DNA of 33,151 bases from Bacteroidaceae bacterium (GTDB lineage Bacteria; Bacteroidota; Bacteroidia; Bacteroidales; Bacteroidaceae), in NCBI GenBank assembly GCA_017464345.1, contig JAFUAH010000029.1, positions 1 through 33,151 on the forward strand, read 5' to 3'. The first letter of the stretch is position 1, and each line of letters begins with the position of its first letter. The position numbers and the translations under genes were made by a program. Positions 16,133-24,045 of this stretch are shown piece by piece. The notes under the pieces are model-generated. The model was not told the origin of the DNA, ran no database searches, and saw nothing but the letters and a program-made list of their open reading frames with translations.

Positions 16133-17155
16133 ATGGAAAAAATAGATTGGGAGAATCTGTCGTTTGGCTACATCCGTACCGACTATAACGTGCGCTGCTA
16201 CTACCGCGACGGCAAATGGGGCGAAGTGGAGGTATGTAGTGAGGAGACCATCCCTCTGCACATGGCGGCCGTATGCCTGCACTATGGTCAGGAAGCCTTT
16301 GAGGGCATGAAGGCCTATCGTTGTCCGGATGGTCACGTGCGTGTATTTCGCACAGAGGAGAATGCTGACCGTATGCAGGCCACTTGCCGCGGGCTGGTGA
16401 TGCCAGAGGTGCCCACGGAGATGTTTAACGCGATGGTAGACCGTGTTGTACGCCTCAACGAACGTTGGATCCCCCCCTATGAAAGCGGTGCCACACTTTA
16501 CATTCGTCCCTTGCTCATCGGAACCTCGGCCCAAGTGGGCGTGCATCCGAGCAAGGAATATCTCTTTGTCATCTTCGTCACCCCTGTGGGACCATATTTC
16601 AAAGGCGGCTTTGCCACGAATCCCTATGTCATCACACGTGACTACGATCGCTCGGCTCCTTTGGGCACCGGCTGCTACAAGGTGGGTGGCAACTATGCCG
16701 CTTCGCTTAAAGCCAACCAGTGGGCTCACGAACAGGGCTATTCCTGTGAATTTTACTTGGATGCTAAGGAAAAGAAATACATCGACGAGTGTGGTGCAGC
16801 CAACTTCTTCGGTATAAAGAATAATACCTACGTTACCCCCCGGAGTACCAGTATCCTGCCTTCTGTGACGAATAAGAGCTTGATGCAACTGGCAGAGGAC
16901 CTGGGCCTGAAGGTGGAGCGCCGCCAGATACCTCTGGAGGAACTGGAAACCTTTGAGGAGGCTGGCGCCTGCGGTACGGCTGCCGTCATCTCGCCCATCG
17001 AACGCATCGACGACCCCGAAACAGGCAAAAGTTACGTTTTCAGCAAGGATGGAAAACCGGGGCCCATCAGCACGAAGCTTTACAACAAACTTATTGCCAT
17101 CCAGTACGGCATCGAACCCGACGTGCACGGCTGGACACGGATTGTAATAGATTGA
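16133..17155 (+). CDS. ilvE: Branched-chain amino acid aminotransferase
   Basis: The 340-residue fold-type IV PLP enzyme catalyses the last transamination in valine, leucine and isoleucine synthesis, with glutamate as amino donor. Landmarks are LHYGQEAFEGMKAYR, the PLP lysine in CYKVGGNYAAS (Lys183), YIDECGAANFF and the closing phosphate-binding loop ACGTAAVISPI. Length and motifs match the class II IlvE type common in Bacteroidota. It is monocistronic: it has its own promoter and a large palindrome follows before the convergent mrp gene. Confidence 0.95.
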   Translation: MEKIDWENLSFGYIRTDYNVRCYYRDGKWGEVEVCSEETIPLHMAAVCLHYGQEAFEGMKAYRCPDGHVRVFRTEENADRMQATCRGLVMPEVPTEMFNAMVDRVVRLNERWIPPYESGATLYIRPLLIGTSAQVGVHPSKEYLFVIFVTPVGPYFKGGFATNPYVITRDYDRSAPLGTGCYKVGGNYAASLKANQWAHEQGYSCEFYLDAKEKKYIDECGAANFFGIKNNTYVTPRSTSILPSVTNKSLMQLAEDLGLKVERRQIPLEELETFEEAGACGTAAVISPIERIDDPETGKSYVFSKDGKPGPISTKLYNKLIAIQYGIEPDVHGWTRIVID

Positions 17156-17157
17156 CA

Positions 17158-17309
17158 AACCACAGATTACGCGGATTTTTTTATTTTTACTGCGAATTAC
17201 ACGAATTATACGAATTAGGCCGTTCGGCGTGACTATAAAGGTCTAATTCGTATAATTCGTGAAATTCGTAGTTAAATCTATTCAGTGTCAATCTATGTAA
17301 TCTGTGGTT
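17158..17309. repeat. Large palindrome between convergent ilvE and mrp
   Basis: The outer arms aaccacagatta (17158-17169) and taatctgtggtt (17298-17309) are perfect complements. Inner arms 17201-17218 and 17243-17260 are an exact 18-bp inverted repeat built on acgaattatacgaatta. The sequence could fold into a long hairpin terminating both genes. Its inner motif (cgaattacacgaatt) also occurs at 6570-6590 and 26920-26935, so it belongs to a dispersed palindrome family. Confidence 0.85.
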
Positions 17310-17316
17310 CTTATGT

Positions 17317-18414
17317 TCACTTTGTGCCGACAATCTCCGTCGGTGGCAGTTCTTGATTGCGGCGGTCGGTTTGTGTGACCACGCGGGCCGCCAGTTGCAG
17401 AAAGGCCTGCCCCTGTGGCGTGCTTGGGTCGAGGGCTACGGGTGTACCTTTGTCGCCCTGTTCGCAGATGTCCTGGACGACGGGGATTTGTCCCAGCAAA
17501 GGAACATTCATTTCTTCGGCAAACTGCTTCACGCCTTCCTTGCCGAAGAGATAGTAACATTCCTCGGGATGCTGTGCAGGTGTGAACCATGCCATATTCT
17601 CCACGAGGCCGAGGATGGGCACGCCCACCTTTTCGTTCTGGTACATGTTGATGCCCTTTCGTGCGTCGGCCAGTGCTACCTGTTGCGGTGTGGAGACGAT
17701 GACGGCCCCCGTGATGGGCAGTGTCTGTACGAGTGTCAGGTGGATGTCGCTGGTGCCCGGCGGTGTGTCGAGGATGAAGTAGTCGAGATCGCCCCATGCG
17801 GCATCGCCGATGAGTTGCTTCAGGGCATTCGAGGCCATGCCTCCGCGCCAGAGCGTAGCCTGTTCGGGTGAGACGAAGAAACCGATGGAGAGCACCTTCA
17901 CGCCGTATTGCTCGACGGGTACGATGAGGTCGCGCCCGTCAATGCGCTCCGAGTAGGGGCGTGCGTCTTCTATCTGGAACATCTTGGGCACCGAGGGGCC
18001 GAAGATGTCGCAGTCGAGCAGGCCCACACGATGACCCAGCCGTGCCAGAGCCACGGCCAGGTTGGCGGCTACTGTTGATTTGCCCACACCGCCCTTGCCG
18101 CTGCTGACGGCAATGATGTTCCGTACGCCCGGCAGGAGGTCGGGAAGGTCGGGGCGCGGAGCCTGTAGCGACTTAGTCTTGATTTCCACCGTCACGTCCT
18201 TCGACACGTAGGCATGTATGGCGGCCTCGCATGCCTTTACGATGCTCTTAGCGAACGGGTCTGTCGGTTTGTCGAAGATGAGCGAAAACGACACGTGCAT
18301 CCCGCTGATGCGCAGGTCGTCCTCCACCATCTTCATCTCTACGACGTTCTTGCCCGTGCCCGGGTAGCGCACCGTGGCCAGTGCATCCATTATCAGTTTA
18401 GGGTATAGTTCCAT
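17317..18414 (-). CDS. apbC: Mrp/ApbC family Fe-S cluster carrier ATPase
   Basis: In this 365-residue protein residues 1-85 form a MIP18/DUF59-type domain. The P-loop NTPase follows with the deviant Walker A SSGKGGVGKST at about 103-113, then LLDCDIFGPSVPKMF, FILDTPPGTSDIHL and ENMAWF. This is the Mrp/Nbp35/ApbC family that loads and delivers iron-sulfur clusters. The usual C-terminal Cys-x-x-Cys of the Nbp35 branch is reduced here: only one Cys is seen (PEECYYLFG), as in many bacterial Mrp proteins with variant motifs. It is transcribed convergently with ilvE from its own promoter. Confidence 0.92.
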   Translation of the reverse strand: MELYPKLIMDALATVRYPGTGKNVVEMKMVEDDLRISGMHVSFSLIFDKPTDPFAKSIVKACEAAIHAYVSKDVTVEIKTKSLQAPRPDLPDLLPGVRNIIAVSSGKGGVGKSTVAANLAVALARLGHRVGLLDCDIFGPSVPKMFQIEDARPYSERIDGRDLIVPVEQYGVKVLSIGFFVSPEQATLWRGGMASNALKQLIGDAAWGDLDYFILDTPPGTSDIHLTLVQTLPITGAVIVSTPQQVALADARKGINMYQNEKVGVPILGLVENMAWFTPAQHPEECYYLFGKEGVKQFAEEMNVPLLGQIPVVQDICEQGDKGTPVALDPSTPQGQAFLQLAARVVTQTDRRNQELPPTEIVGTK

Positions 18415-18450
18415 AGTAAGGGCTTAACAGTTTAAAGGTTTATTGGACTA

Positions 18451-18458
18451 CAAAGATA
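18451..18458 (-). promoter_or_regulatory. Promoter -7 element of mrp/apbC
   Basis: On the minus strand this reads TATCTTTG, 36 bp before the start codon at 18414. The -33 box is not obvious. Confidence 0.55.
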
Positions 18459-18503
18459 CACAAATTTTTGTCATTTAAAGATGTCTTATTTGATTTTTAT
18501 TTG

Positions 18504-18511
18504 TAACTTTG
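18504..18511 (+). promoter_or_regulatory. Promoter -7 element of the DUF3791-DUF3990 cassette
   Basis: TAACTTTG fits TAnnTTTG and lies 21 bp before the ATG at 18533, giving a very short leader. It faces away from the mrp promoter across a ~45-bp AT-rich gap. Confidence 0.55.
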
Positions 18512-18532
18512 TCGTGTCTAATATATCAAAAT

Positions 18533-18748
18533 ATGACTTTCAACCAGTTGGAATTTACTACCTATTGCATTGGAGCCATCGCTGAACGCTTAGGACTAAA
18601 TCAGTCTATAGTATATGACAAATTGCACGAATCGGGCATTTTGTCTGACTATATCGTTCCGGCATACGACGTGCTTCATACTTATAGCGGCAAGTATCTG
18701 ACGGATGATTTGATTGAATATATGAATGAGAAAGGAGTGTTGGAATGA
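18533..18748 (+). CDS. DUF3791-like protein, possible antitoxin
   Basis: From ATG 18533 this is a 71-residue helical protein, MTFNQLEFTTYCIGAIAERL, with the DUF3791-like pattern LHESGILSDYIVPAYDVLHT..YLTDDLIEYMN. The longer frame from TTG 18509 would overlap the promoter element, so the ATG is preferred. Its stop overlaps the next ATG by 4 bp, so translation is coupled to the DUF3990 gene. DUF3791 and DUF3990 genes commonly sit next to each other in Bacteroidales and Firmicutes, and the small partner is presumed to be an antitoxin. That role is inferred. Confidence 0.75.
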   Translation: MTFNQLEFTTYCIGAIAERLGLNQSIVYDKLHESGILSDYIVPAYDVLHTYSGKYLTDDLIEYMNEKGVLE

Positions 18749-19215
18749 AAGTTTACCATGCTTCTCAGGTTGAGGTTGCACATCCCGATGTCTCATTTTC
18801 TCGTGATGCGCTAGACTTTGGAAAAGGCTTTTACGTTACGTGTTTGCGTGAACAAGTTGTAAAGTATGCTGAGAAGTTTCTCTTTCGTGGTAAAAAGGCC
18901 GTTATAAACTCTTACGAATTAGATGAAGGCTGGAGAAAATATAATGTCCGTTGTTTTGATACGTACAATGAAGATTGGATAGATTTTGTTGCTGCTAATC
19001 GGCATGGCGATGAAGTGGAGGCTTTTGATGCCGTTGAGGGCGGTATTGCCAATGACAAAATCTTTCGGACACTTGATTTGTACTTTTCGGGAGACATCAC
19101 TAAAGAAGATGCCTTGAAACGCTTACGATATGAAAAACCAAATCACCAAATATGTTTACTTAGTCAGCAACTAATTGATAAACATTTGAAATTCTTATCT
19201 TCGGAGGTGCTGTAG
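18745..19215 (+). CDS. DUF3990 protein, ADP-ribosyltransferase-like candidate toxin
   Basis: The 156-residue protein begins MKVYHASQVEVAHPDVSFSR and continues ALDFGKGFYVTCLREQV. The YHxS/A...P...R..DFGxGFY pattern is the DUF3990 signature and recalls the N-terminal part of ADP-ribosyltransferase folds. The middle has NSYELDEGWRKYNVRCFDTYNEDW, with VxxF/FD blocks typical of the family. It is markedly more AT-rich than the flanking housekeeping genes, suggesting acquisition. It is sandwiched between two small helical proteins in a coupled operon, the layout of a toxin with antitoxins. NAD+ dependence and target are not shown by the sequence. Confidence 0.75.
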   Translation: MKVYHASQVEVAHPDVSFSRDALDFGKGFYVTCLREQVVKYAEKFLFRGKKAVINSYELDEGWRKYNVRCFDTYNEDWIDFVAANRHGDEVEAFDAVEGGIANDKIFRTLDLYFSGDITKEDALKRLRYEKPNHQICLLSQQLIDKHLKFLSSEVL

Positions 19216-19216
19216 A

Positions 19217-19417
19217 ATGGATGGACGGCAGACGATATTACAGATGAAGTATGCAAGGGTGATAGACGGAATAGCCACACGTCTGGATATTTCGCGCGAA
19301 GAGGCGATGAATCGCTTCTATCATTCTGCTCTTTTTCAAATGCTTCAGCAAGGTATTGCCGACCTGCATTGCCGTAGCGACCGCTATCTTGTTGATGAGT
19401 TCCTACTTGAAGAGTGA
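19217..19417 (+). CDS. Second small DUF3791-like protein
   Basis: The 66-residue helical protein (MDGRQTILQMKYARVIDGIA..) starts one base after the DUF3990 stop, with GGAGG 11 bp upstream. The segment LDISREEAMNRFYHSALFQML..DRYLVDEFLLEE parallels the helix-turn and YLxDE ending of the first small protein, so it looks like a divergent paralogue of it. It probably belongs to the same toxin-antitoxin-like unit. Confidence 0.65.
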   Translation: MDGRQTILQMKYARVIDGIATRLDISREEAMNRFYHSALFQMLQQGIADLHCRSDRYLVDEFLLEE

Positions 19418-19460
19418 AATAGAGACAGGAAAGATGGCGTGATGCCACTTCAGTAAAAGC

Positions 19461-19502
19461 AATGCACCACCGTCATAGAAGTACTATTGGCGGTGGTGCA
19501 TT
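19461..19502. terminator. Bidirectional terminator hairpin
   Basis: aatgcaccaccg (19461-19472) and cggtggtgcatt (19491-19502) are a perfect 12-bp inverted repeat with an 18-nt loop. It lies between the plus-strand cassette and the convergent minus-strand ECF operon. Confidence 0.75.
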
Positions 19503-19526
19503 GACTATCGGTGTTGAGAAAGAGTG

Positions 19527-19952
19527 CTAGTCTGTGAGCCTTGTTTCGTCGGCGGAGGGGGCGTTGCGTTGTTGCAACTGGTACTCGATGATGAAGGACC
19601 AGAGCAGGCCAAGGCCGCAGCCGAAGGCTATCAGAATCCAGAAGTAGATGTCGTGATTTGGCTCCAGTTGCAGGATATAGCAGAGCAGGGCACCGAGGCC
19701 CATGCCGATGAGTACGCATCCCCAGCGCAGAGCAGGGTAGGGATTGCTTCCTTGATTTTTCCTCGGTTCATCAATGAGTTGCTTGGCTGTTTCCAGGTCG
19801 GTGTGGTTCTCGATGATGAGCCTACGGATTTCGCGTTCGTTGTTGCTCTTCTTTACGCTGCTAATAAATCCGGCAATGATGGCCACGATGGGGATGCCTA
19901 AACTTAGTGCTATAGCCAACACGCCTGCTAAATCTTCCATGAAATCTTCCAT
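19527..19952 (-). CDS. DUF6249-type membrane protein of the ECF sigma operon
   Basis: The 141-residue protein has an N-terminal membrane helix (LAGVLAIALSLGIPIVAIIAGF), a charged middle segment (SSVKKSNNEREIRRLIIENH..) and two further helices (CVLIGMGLGALLCYIL and FWILIAFGCGLGLLWSFII). This layout matches the DUF6249 family that accompanies ECF sigma factors in Bacteroidales. A role in sensing or inhibiting the sigma factor is possible but unproven. A candidate promoter matching the one before the sigma gene precedes it (20006-20034). Confidence 0.75.
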   Translation of the reverse strand: MEDFMEDLAGVLAIALSLGIPIVAIIAGFISSVKKSNNEREIRRLIIENHTDLETAKQLIDEPRKNQGSNPYPALRWGCVLIGMGLGALLCYILQLEPNHDIYFWILIAFGCGLGLLWSFIIEYQLQQRNAPSADETRLTD

Positions 19953-20005
19953 AATAAAACTATTTTAGTTGTTAATACTCGGTTTAATTGAACGTCGTTC
20001 GTCTA

Positions 20006-20034
20006 TAAGACCGCGATGTCGGCGGATTATTACA
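20006..20034 (-). promoter_or_regulatory. Candidate ECF-dependent promoter of the DUF6249 gene
   Basis: On the minus strand TGTAAT (20034-20029), a 17-bp spacer and GTCTTA (20011-20006) repeat the arrangement in front of the sigma gene itself (20940-20912). The whole 27-bp block is closely similar in both places. It overlaps the stop codon of the preceding 107-aa gene and lies 54 bp before the DUF6249 ATG. Confidence 0.55.
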
Positions 20035-20353
20035 CGTCGGCGATGGAAAAGTTTTTCATTCCGTGCCATGCCAAGTAACTCATCGTGATGATGGGAATGA
20101 GCAAGACGTAGCGGAACGCCTGGAAACTCTGGAGGCGACTTGCCACATAGATGCCTGCGACGAAGATGAGCAACTGCAAGGGCATTCCGAAGGAGAATAC
20201 CGCGATGCGTGCCCAACGTCGCACCCATTCGTGACATGCCTTTCTGCGCACTTCCTTTACGATGATGCCGTTCAGCGCATCGAGCGTTTCCTTTCGCTCC
20301 AGGGATGCTATGATGAGGTCATCCAAGTCTCTATCGTTTAATTCATAATTCAT
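20030..20353 (-). CDS. Small membrane protein, probable anti-sigma partner
   Basis: The first 50 residues of this 107-residue protein are charged (NDRDLDDLIIASLERKETLDALNG..VRRKACHEW). Two membrane helices follow (about 50-70, FSFGMPLQLLIFVAGIYV, and 75-95, YVLLIPIITMSYLAW). It starts 26 bp after the sigma stop codon. A cytoplasmic N-terminus plus membrane helices next to an ECF sigma gene is the usual shape of anti-sigma factors, but no conserved anti-sigma motif is visible. I do not recognise a named family. Confidence 0.6.
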   Translation of the reverse strand: MNYELNDRDLDDLIIASLERKETLDALNGIIVKEVRRKACHEWVRRWARIAVFSFGMPLQLLIFVAGIYVASRLQSFQAFRYVLLIPIITMSYLAWHGMKNFSIADV

Positions 20354-20379
20354 AATTCACAATGCACAATGCACAATTA

Positions 20380-20904
20380 TCAGTTCGCAGTCTTCAATTC
20401 CTTTCTCAGTTTCTCTCTTATTCGGTGCAGTTTCACCAGTACGTTCTGCTGGCTCAGACCTGTTATCCGTGCGATGTCAGCCGTCTTTTGGTGTTGATAG
20501 TAGTGAAGGTTTATCAGTTCCTGTTCTCCGCTTGGCAATTGTCTGATGGCGGATTCCATGCGCTGTATCATTTCTTCCCGTTCGTTGTCGAAGGTGTCCG
20601 GGATGTCGTCGGCGATGTTATCCACGGGTTGCGCGCGCCTGACACGCTCCTTCTCCAGCAGATGGAGTGCCGTGTGCATGGCAATGGTCACGAGCCAGGG
20701 GCCTATTTGCTGGCCGCGCCAACATCTCAACTGCTCGTATGCCTTGACGAAGGTGGATTGCGTCACCTCGGCGGCCCAGTCATCCTGTCGCACAACGCCC
20801 AAGGCCTTTGAATAGACGATGCCCGAATAGCGCTTCACGAACTCGGCAAACAGTCCGGTGTGCCCCTTCTCTATGATTTCCCTTACGAGTTCTCGGTCTT
20901 CCAT
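20380..20904 (-). CDS. ECF RNA polymerase sigma factor
   Basis: In this 174-residue sigma-70 family protein, region 2 contains FAEFVKRYSGIVYSKALGVV and DWAAEVTQSTFVKAYEQLRCW. Region 4 ends with LPSGEQELINLHYYQHQKTADIA..GLSQQNVLVKLHRIREKL, a helix-turn-helix that reads the -35 box. No region 1.1 or 3 is present, so it is an extracytoplasmic-function type. The genes for a small membrane protein and a DUF6249 protein follow. A candidate autoregulated promoter lies directly before the start codon, close enough for a leaderless or nearly leaderless mRNA. Confidence 0.92.
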   Translation of the reverse strand: MEDRELVREIIEKGHTGLFAEFVKRYSGIVYSKALGVVRQDDWAAEVTQSTFVKAYEQLRCWRGQQIGPWLVTIAMHTALHLLEKERVRRAQPVDNIADDIPDTFDNEREEMIQRMESAIRQLPSGEQELINLHYYQHQKTADIARITGLSQQNVLVKLHRIREKLRKELKTAN

Positions 20905-20911
20905 ACGCCCT

Positions 20912-20940
20912 AAAGACCGTCATGCTGACGGATTATTACA
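20912..20940 (-). promoter_or_regulatory. Candidate autoregulated promoter of the ECF sigma gene
   Basis: On the minus strand TGTAAT (20940-20935), 17 bp, then GTCTTT (20917-20912). The spacer contains the perfect inverted repeat CCGTCA-gca-TGACGG. The same block recurs at 20006-20034. Only 7 bp separate it from the sigma ATG. Confidence 0.55.
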
Positions 20941-20957
20941 TCGGGGAGGGAAGTTTT

Positions 20958-21785
20958 TTATCTTCCTGTCTCGCTGCCGCTGCGTTTCGAACGATTATAC
21001 GAGCGGTATTCGTCGAGGGGAATCTCCACGTCGGGTTCCGTGAGCACACCCTCGTGGGGCAGGCGGAAGCGGAGGTACTTGATGGGGATGCCGCGTTCGC
21101 GCCACATCTGCTCGTAGTAGGTCTGGATGGATAGGTCGAATGAAGAATTAAGAGTGAAGAGTGAAGAATTAGGGTCACCGTATAGGTCTCTTGTGCTACA
21201 CTCCGGTACGATGCCGTTGGCTTTCAGCATCTCTTCGGTGTAGGTGTAGAGGAAATTGCTGTCGGTCTTCAGGTGGATGAGTCCGCCGTCTATACGCCCC
21301 CGGCCTTCGGCCACCCCCTCTACATTAGAGGGGGAACTCAAGAAGCGGCGGTAGCGTTGGAGGAAGTACGTGCTGGTGAGTCGCTTCGTGGCCTTCTTCA
21401 TCTGCGGGTCAGAGAAGGTGAGCCAAATTTCGCTCACCTCGTCGGGAGCGAAGAAACGGTCGATGAACTCTATGTGGGTGCGCAGGAAGGCGACGTTCGT
21501 CAGGCCTTCGTGCAGGGCATCCTGGGCACCCGTCCACATGCGGGCGCCCTTGATGTCCACGCCGATGAAGTTCTTGTCGGGGTAGCGGCGCGCCAGGCCC
21601 ACGGTGTATTCGCCGCGACCGCAGCCGAGTTCCAGGACGATGGGGTTCTGATTATGAAAGAAATCTTCGTGCCAACGGCCACGGAGTTCGAAAACGGTTT
21701 CTTCCTTGATGGTATTGAACGGTTGCTCGATGACCAGCGGATTGGCGGCCATGTCAGCGAACTTTGCTAATTTCCCTTTGCTCAT
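20958..21785 (-). CDS. trmB: tRNA (guanine-N7-)-methyltransferase
   Basis: The 275-residue class I SAM-dependent methyltransferase forms m7G46 in tRNA. Motif I is [16 protein letters not shown] at about 50-65. Further landmarks are [24 protein letters not shown] and [18 protein letters not shown]. The protein is longer than usual because of two in-frame insertions made of intergenic-type repeats: about residues 147-165 ([15 protein letters not shown]) and about 204-216 ([11 protein letters not shown]). Both fall between conserved blocks, so the enzyme is probably still active. The ending [13 protein letters not shown] is typical of the Bacteroidota protein. Confidence 0.93.
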   Translation of the reverse strand: MSKGKLAKFADMAANPLVIEQPFNTIKEETVFELRGRWHEDFFHNQNPIVLELGCGRGEYTVGLARRYPDKNFIGVDIKGARMWTGAQDALHEGLTNVAFLRTHIEFIDRFFAPDEVSEIWLTFSDPQMKKATKRLTSTYFLQRYRRFLSSPSNVEGVAEGRGRIDGGLIHLKTDSNFLYTYTEEMLKANGIVPECSTRDLYGDPNSSLFTLNSSFDLSIQTYYEQMWRERGIPIKYLRFRLPHEGVLTEPDVEIPLDEYRSYNRSKRSGSETGR

Positions 21786-21797
21786 ATTGAAATATGT

Positions 21798-21840
21798 TTA
21801 GGAAAGAAATTGGAATTATTCTATTATGCTAATTTCTTTC
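21798..21840. repeat. Degenerate copy of the gaaagaaatt inverted-repeat family
   Basis: ggaaagaaatt and aatttctttc face each other in the gap before trmB. The sequence resembles the exact repeats at 23777, 23853 and 25464 but is diverged in the middle. It may also form the terminator of the transporter gene. Confidence 0.5.
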
Positions 21841-21848
21841 TCGTCTTA

Positions 21849-22772
21849 TTAGATAAAGAATAGTATGGCTCCGCAGACGGCAATGACGGCACCGAATATC
21901 TCCTGTACGGTCACTTTCGACTTAAATATGAGGTACGATGGCCAAATGATGAGTACGGGGGTGAGTGCCATCAGGGTTTGTGCCACGCCCGTGGAGGTAT
22001 ATTGCACGGCCAGGAGACTGAGCGAGACACCGACGGCAGGGCCGAGCATCGTGGCCCAGAAGGCGAAGTGCATGCCCCGACCGTCGTGGACGGCCGTCCT
22101 CAGTTGCCCGACTTTTTTCTTCATGACGAGCAGGAGCAGGAAGCAACCTAAGCCCGTGAGGGCGCGTATCATTGTGCCGCCAATGGGATATGTCAGCGAC
22201 GACATCCCTGCCTGCAGTGGGGCAGTGGCGGTGTAATGCTCCAGTCCGACCTTACTTAGTACCAGCCCGACGCCCTGACCCAGTGCGGCACCGATGCCGA
22301 AGATGACGCCGTGGATGGGAAGTTTGAAGTTGAAAGTTGAACTTTCATCTTTCCCCATGACGCTCATGCCGATGCCCGTGAGGGTGACCGTCATGCCGAT
22401 GAGGGCGAGCCACGTCATGTGCTCGCCCAGCAGGAGCCAGGCCGTGAGAGCGGCAAAGGGGGCGGCCAGGGTCATAAAGAGCTGGCTGAAGCGACTGCCG
22501 ATGAGGTTGTAGCTATTGAACAGGCAGTAGTCACCGAAGCCGAAGCCCATGAGTCCACTCAGCGTCATCCATAGCCACGTCTCGCTGTCGGCCAGATAAG
22601 GGTAGGGATGGCCTGTCATAAACCACAGGGCTGTCCCTAACATCAGTAGGGACAGCACCATGCGGATTACGTTCAGAGGTAGTGCACCGAGTCGTTTGCT
22701 GGCCAGTTCGCCAAAGAGGGCCCCCGTGGTCCAGAGTACCGCTACGACCAGTGCAATGGATTCACCAATCAC
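21849..22772 (-). CDS. EamA/DMT family transporter
   Basis: The 307-residue protein has about ten membrane helices in two repeats, starting [19 protein letters not shown] and ending [16 protein letters not shown], the layout of EamA-type drug/metabolite transporters. Each half keeps the Pro-rich loop before a helix ([35 protein letters not shown]). The link between the halves contains [12 protein letters not shown], encoded by tgaaagttcaactttcaac-type repeat DNA (22321-22350) that looks inserted. Its ATG overlaps the kduI stop by 4 bp, so the two are coupled. Coupling suggests a role with uronate metabolism, but the substrate is unknown. Confidence 0.85.
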   Translation of the reverse strand: MIGESIALVVAVLWTTGALFGELASKRLGALPLNVIRMVLSLLMLGTALWFMTGHPYPYLADSETWLWMTLSGLMGFGFGDYCLFNSYNLIGSRFSQLFMTLAAPFAALTAWLLLGEHMTWLALIGMTVTLTGIGMSVMGKDESSTFNFKLPIHGVIFGIGAALGQGVGLVLSKVGLEHYTATAPLQAGMSSLTYPIGGTMIRALTGLGCFLLLLVMKKKVGQLRTAVHDGRGMHFAFWATMLGPAVGVSLSLLAVQYTSTGVAQTLMALTPVLIIWPSYLIFKSKVTVQEIFGAVIAVCGAILFFI

Positions 22773-23761
22773 TTGATATCAATCACAGGAATATTATCCT
22801 TGTCGTTGTAGTAGAGGTTCTCGCCGGCCATGCCCCAGATGAAGGTGTAGTAGTAGGTGCCGGCGGCGGCGTGCATCGACCACTCGGGGGACATGATGGC
22901 CTGCTCGTTGTGGAGCCAGACGACGCGGCTCTCCTGGGGCTCGCCCATGATGTGGGCGATGGTCTGGCCTTCGGGCAGGTTGAAGTAGTAGTAGGCCTCG
23001 ATGCGGCGCCCGTGGGTGTGGGGCGGCATGGTGTTCCAGGCGGCGCCGGGGTTGAGTTGCGTCAGACCCAGTTGCAACTGGCAGGGGCCCTCCTCCAGGA
23101 CATCGTTGACGATGAGTTTATACACCGTGCGGTTGTTGCACTCCTCCAGCGAGCCCACGGGGCCCCATACGGCGGCCTTCAGCGAGCCCTTGCGCCCGTC
23201 GAGGGTTATCCACTGCGTCTTGTAGTGCTGGTGGGCGGTGGCGGAGTTGAGGTAGAACTTGGCGGGCTTCGCGGCATCCTTGGAGCGGAAGAGCACTTCC
23301 TTGTTCACGTCAATCGACTGTCCCTTCTTGTCCTTACCGATGTGACCGCGACCGATGTACAGGGCCTCCTTGGGTGACAGGGCGTACTCCTTGCCGTCGA
23401 CGATGACCCATCCGTCGCCTTCGCCGCAGTTCACCACGCCCAGTTCACGGTTGTAGAGGAAGTACTTGTCCTTGATGGTGGGATCCACGTCGAGGCCGAG
23501 TTCCAGGAAGTTTTCCAACTTCAGGTCGCGGGTGACGGGCATGGCTCCGCCGTAGATGAAGCGGTCGTAGTGCGAGTAGGTGAGGTGGATGTGGTCGGCC
23601 TCCATGACCTTCTCCATGACGAAGCGGTCGCGCAGCGTACGGGTGTCGTAGTGCTTCACGTCCTCGGGGTGGCACGCGGTCTGGAAGTGAACGCTCTGCT
23701 GGGCACTCGACGAAACGAATGCGCTCAACAGAAATAGCATAGAAAGAATTGGCTTTTTCAT
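22769..23761 (-). CDS. kduI: 5-keto 4-deoxyuronate isomerase (KduI) with an N-terminal signal peptide
   Basis: In this 330-residue protein the cupin KduI domain spans about residues 30-330 and aligns throughout with E. coli KduI (278 aa). Landmarks are [45 protein letters not shown], the Zn-binding [19 protein letters not shown] (two His and a Glu) and [18 protein letters not shown]. The enzyme isomerises 5-dehydro-4-deoxyuronate from pectin or glycosaminoglycan breakdown to 3-deoxyglycerohexodiulosonate. The first 21 residues ([19 protein letters not shown], then QQ) form a clear signal peptide, which is unusual for an enzyme normally cytoplasmic. It is translationally coupled to the EamA transporter gene. 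Confidence 0.9.
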   Translation of the reverse strand: MKKPILSMLFLLSAFVSSSAQQSVHFQTACHPEDVKHYDTRTLRDRFVMEKVMEADHIHLTYSHYDRFIYGGAMPVTRDLKLENFLELGLDVDPTIKDKYFLYNRELGVVNCGEGDGWVIVDGKEYALSPKEALYIGRGHIGKDKKGQSIDVNKEVLFRSKDAAKPAKFYLNSATAHQHYKTQWITLDGRKGSLKAAVWGPVGSLEECNNRTVYKLIVNDVLEEGPCQLQLGLTQLNPGAAWNTMPPHTHGRRIEAYYYFNLPEGQTIAHIMGEPQESRVVWLHNEQAIMSPEWSMHAAAGTYYYTFIWGMAGENLYYNDKDNIPVIDIK

Positions 23762-23776
23762 ATTAGTTAAGTTTTA

Positions 23777-23893
23777 GAAAGAAATTAGCATAATTAGAAT
23801 AATTTTATCCAGAAATTAGAATGAAATAGGTTTATTTGTCGTAGATGTGATGGAAAGAAATTAGCATAATTAGAATAATTTTATCCAGAAATT
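23777..23893. repeat. Two direct copies of a 46-bp AT-rich repeat (left boundary)
   Basis: Copy A spans 23777-23822. Copy B (23853-23893, 41 bp) repeats it with the last bases diverged. Copy A is the exact reverse complement of 25464-25509. Each begins gaaagaaattagcataatta. The rest of the 284-bp gap between kduI and the lipoprotein gene (23894-24045) is AT-rich and shows nothing else. Confidence 0.85.
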
Positions 23894-24045
23894 TTAATAA
23901 TTAAAGTTTATAAAGAACTTTCAGGACTGGAAGTTGATATATTAAGAAGATGCAGTATTCAGTCAGCAACAAAATAGGGCTGGGGATTGTGACGATGGAG
24001 ATTATGTATATATAGTCTTTGAGTATTACAAAACAGACAGAAGGA

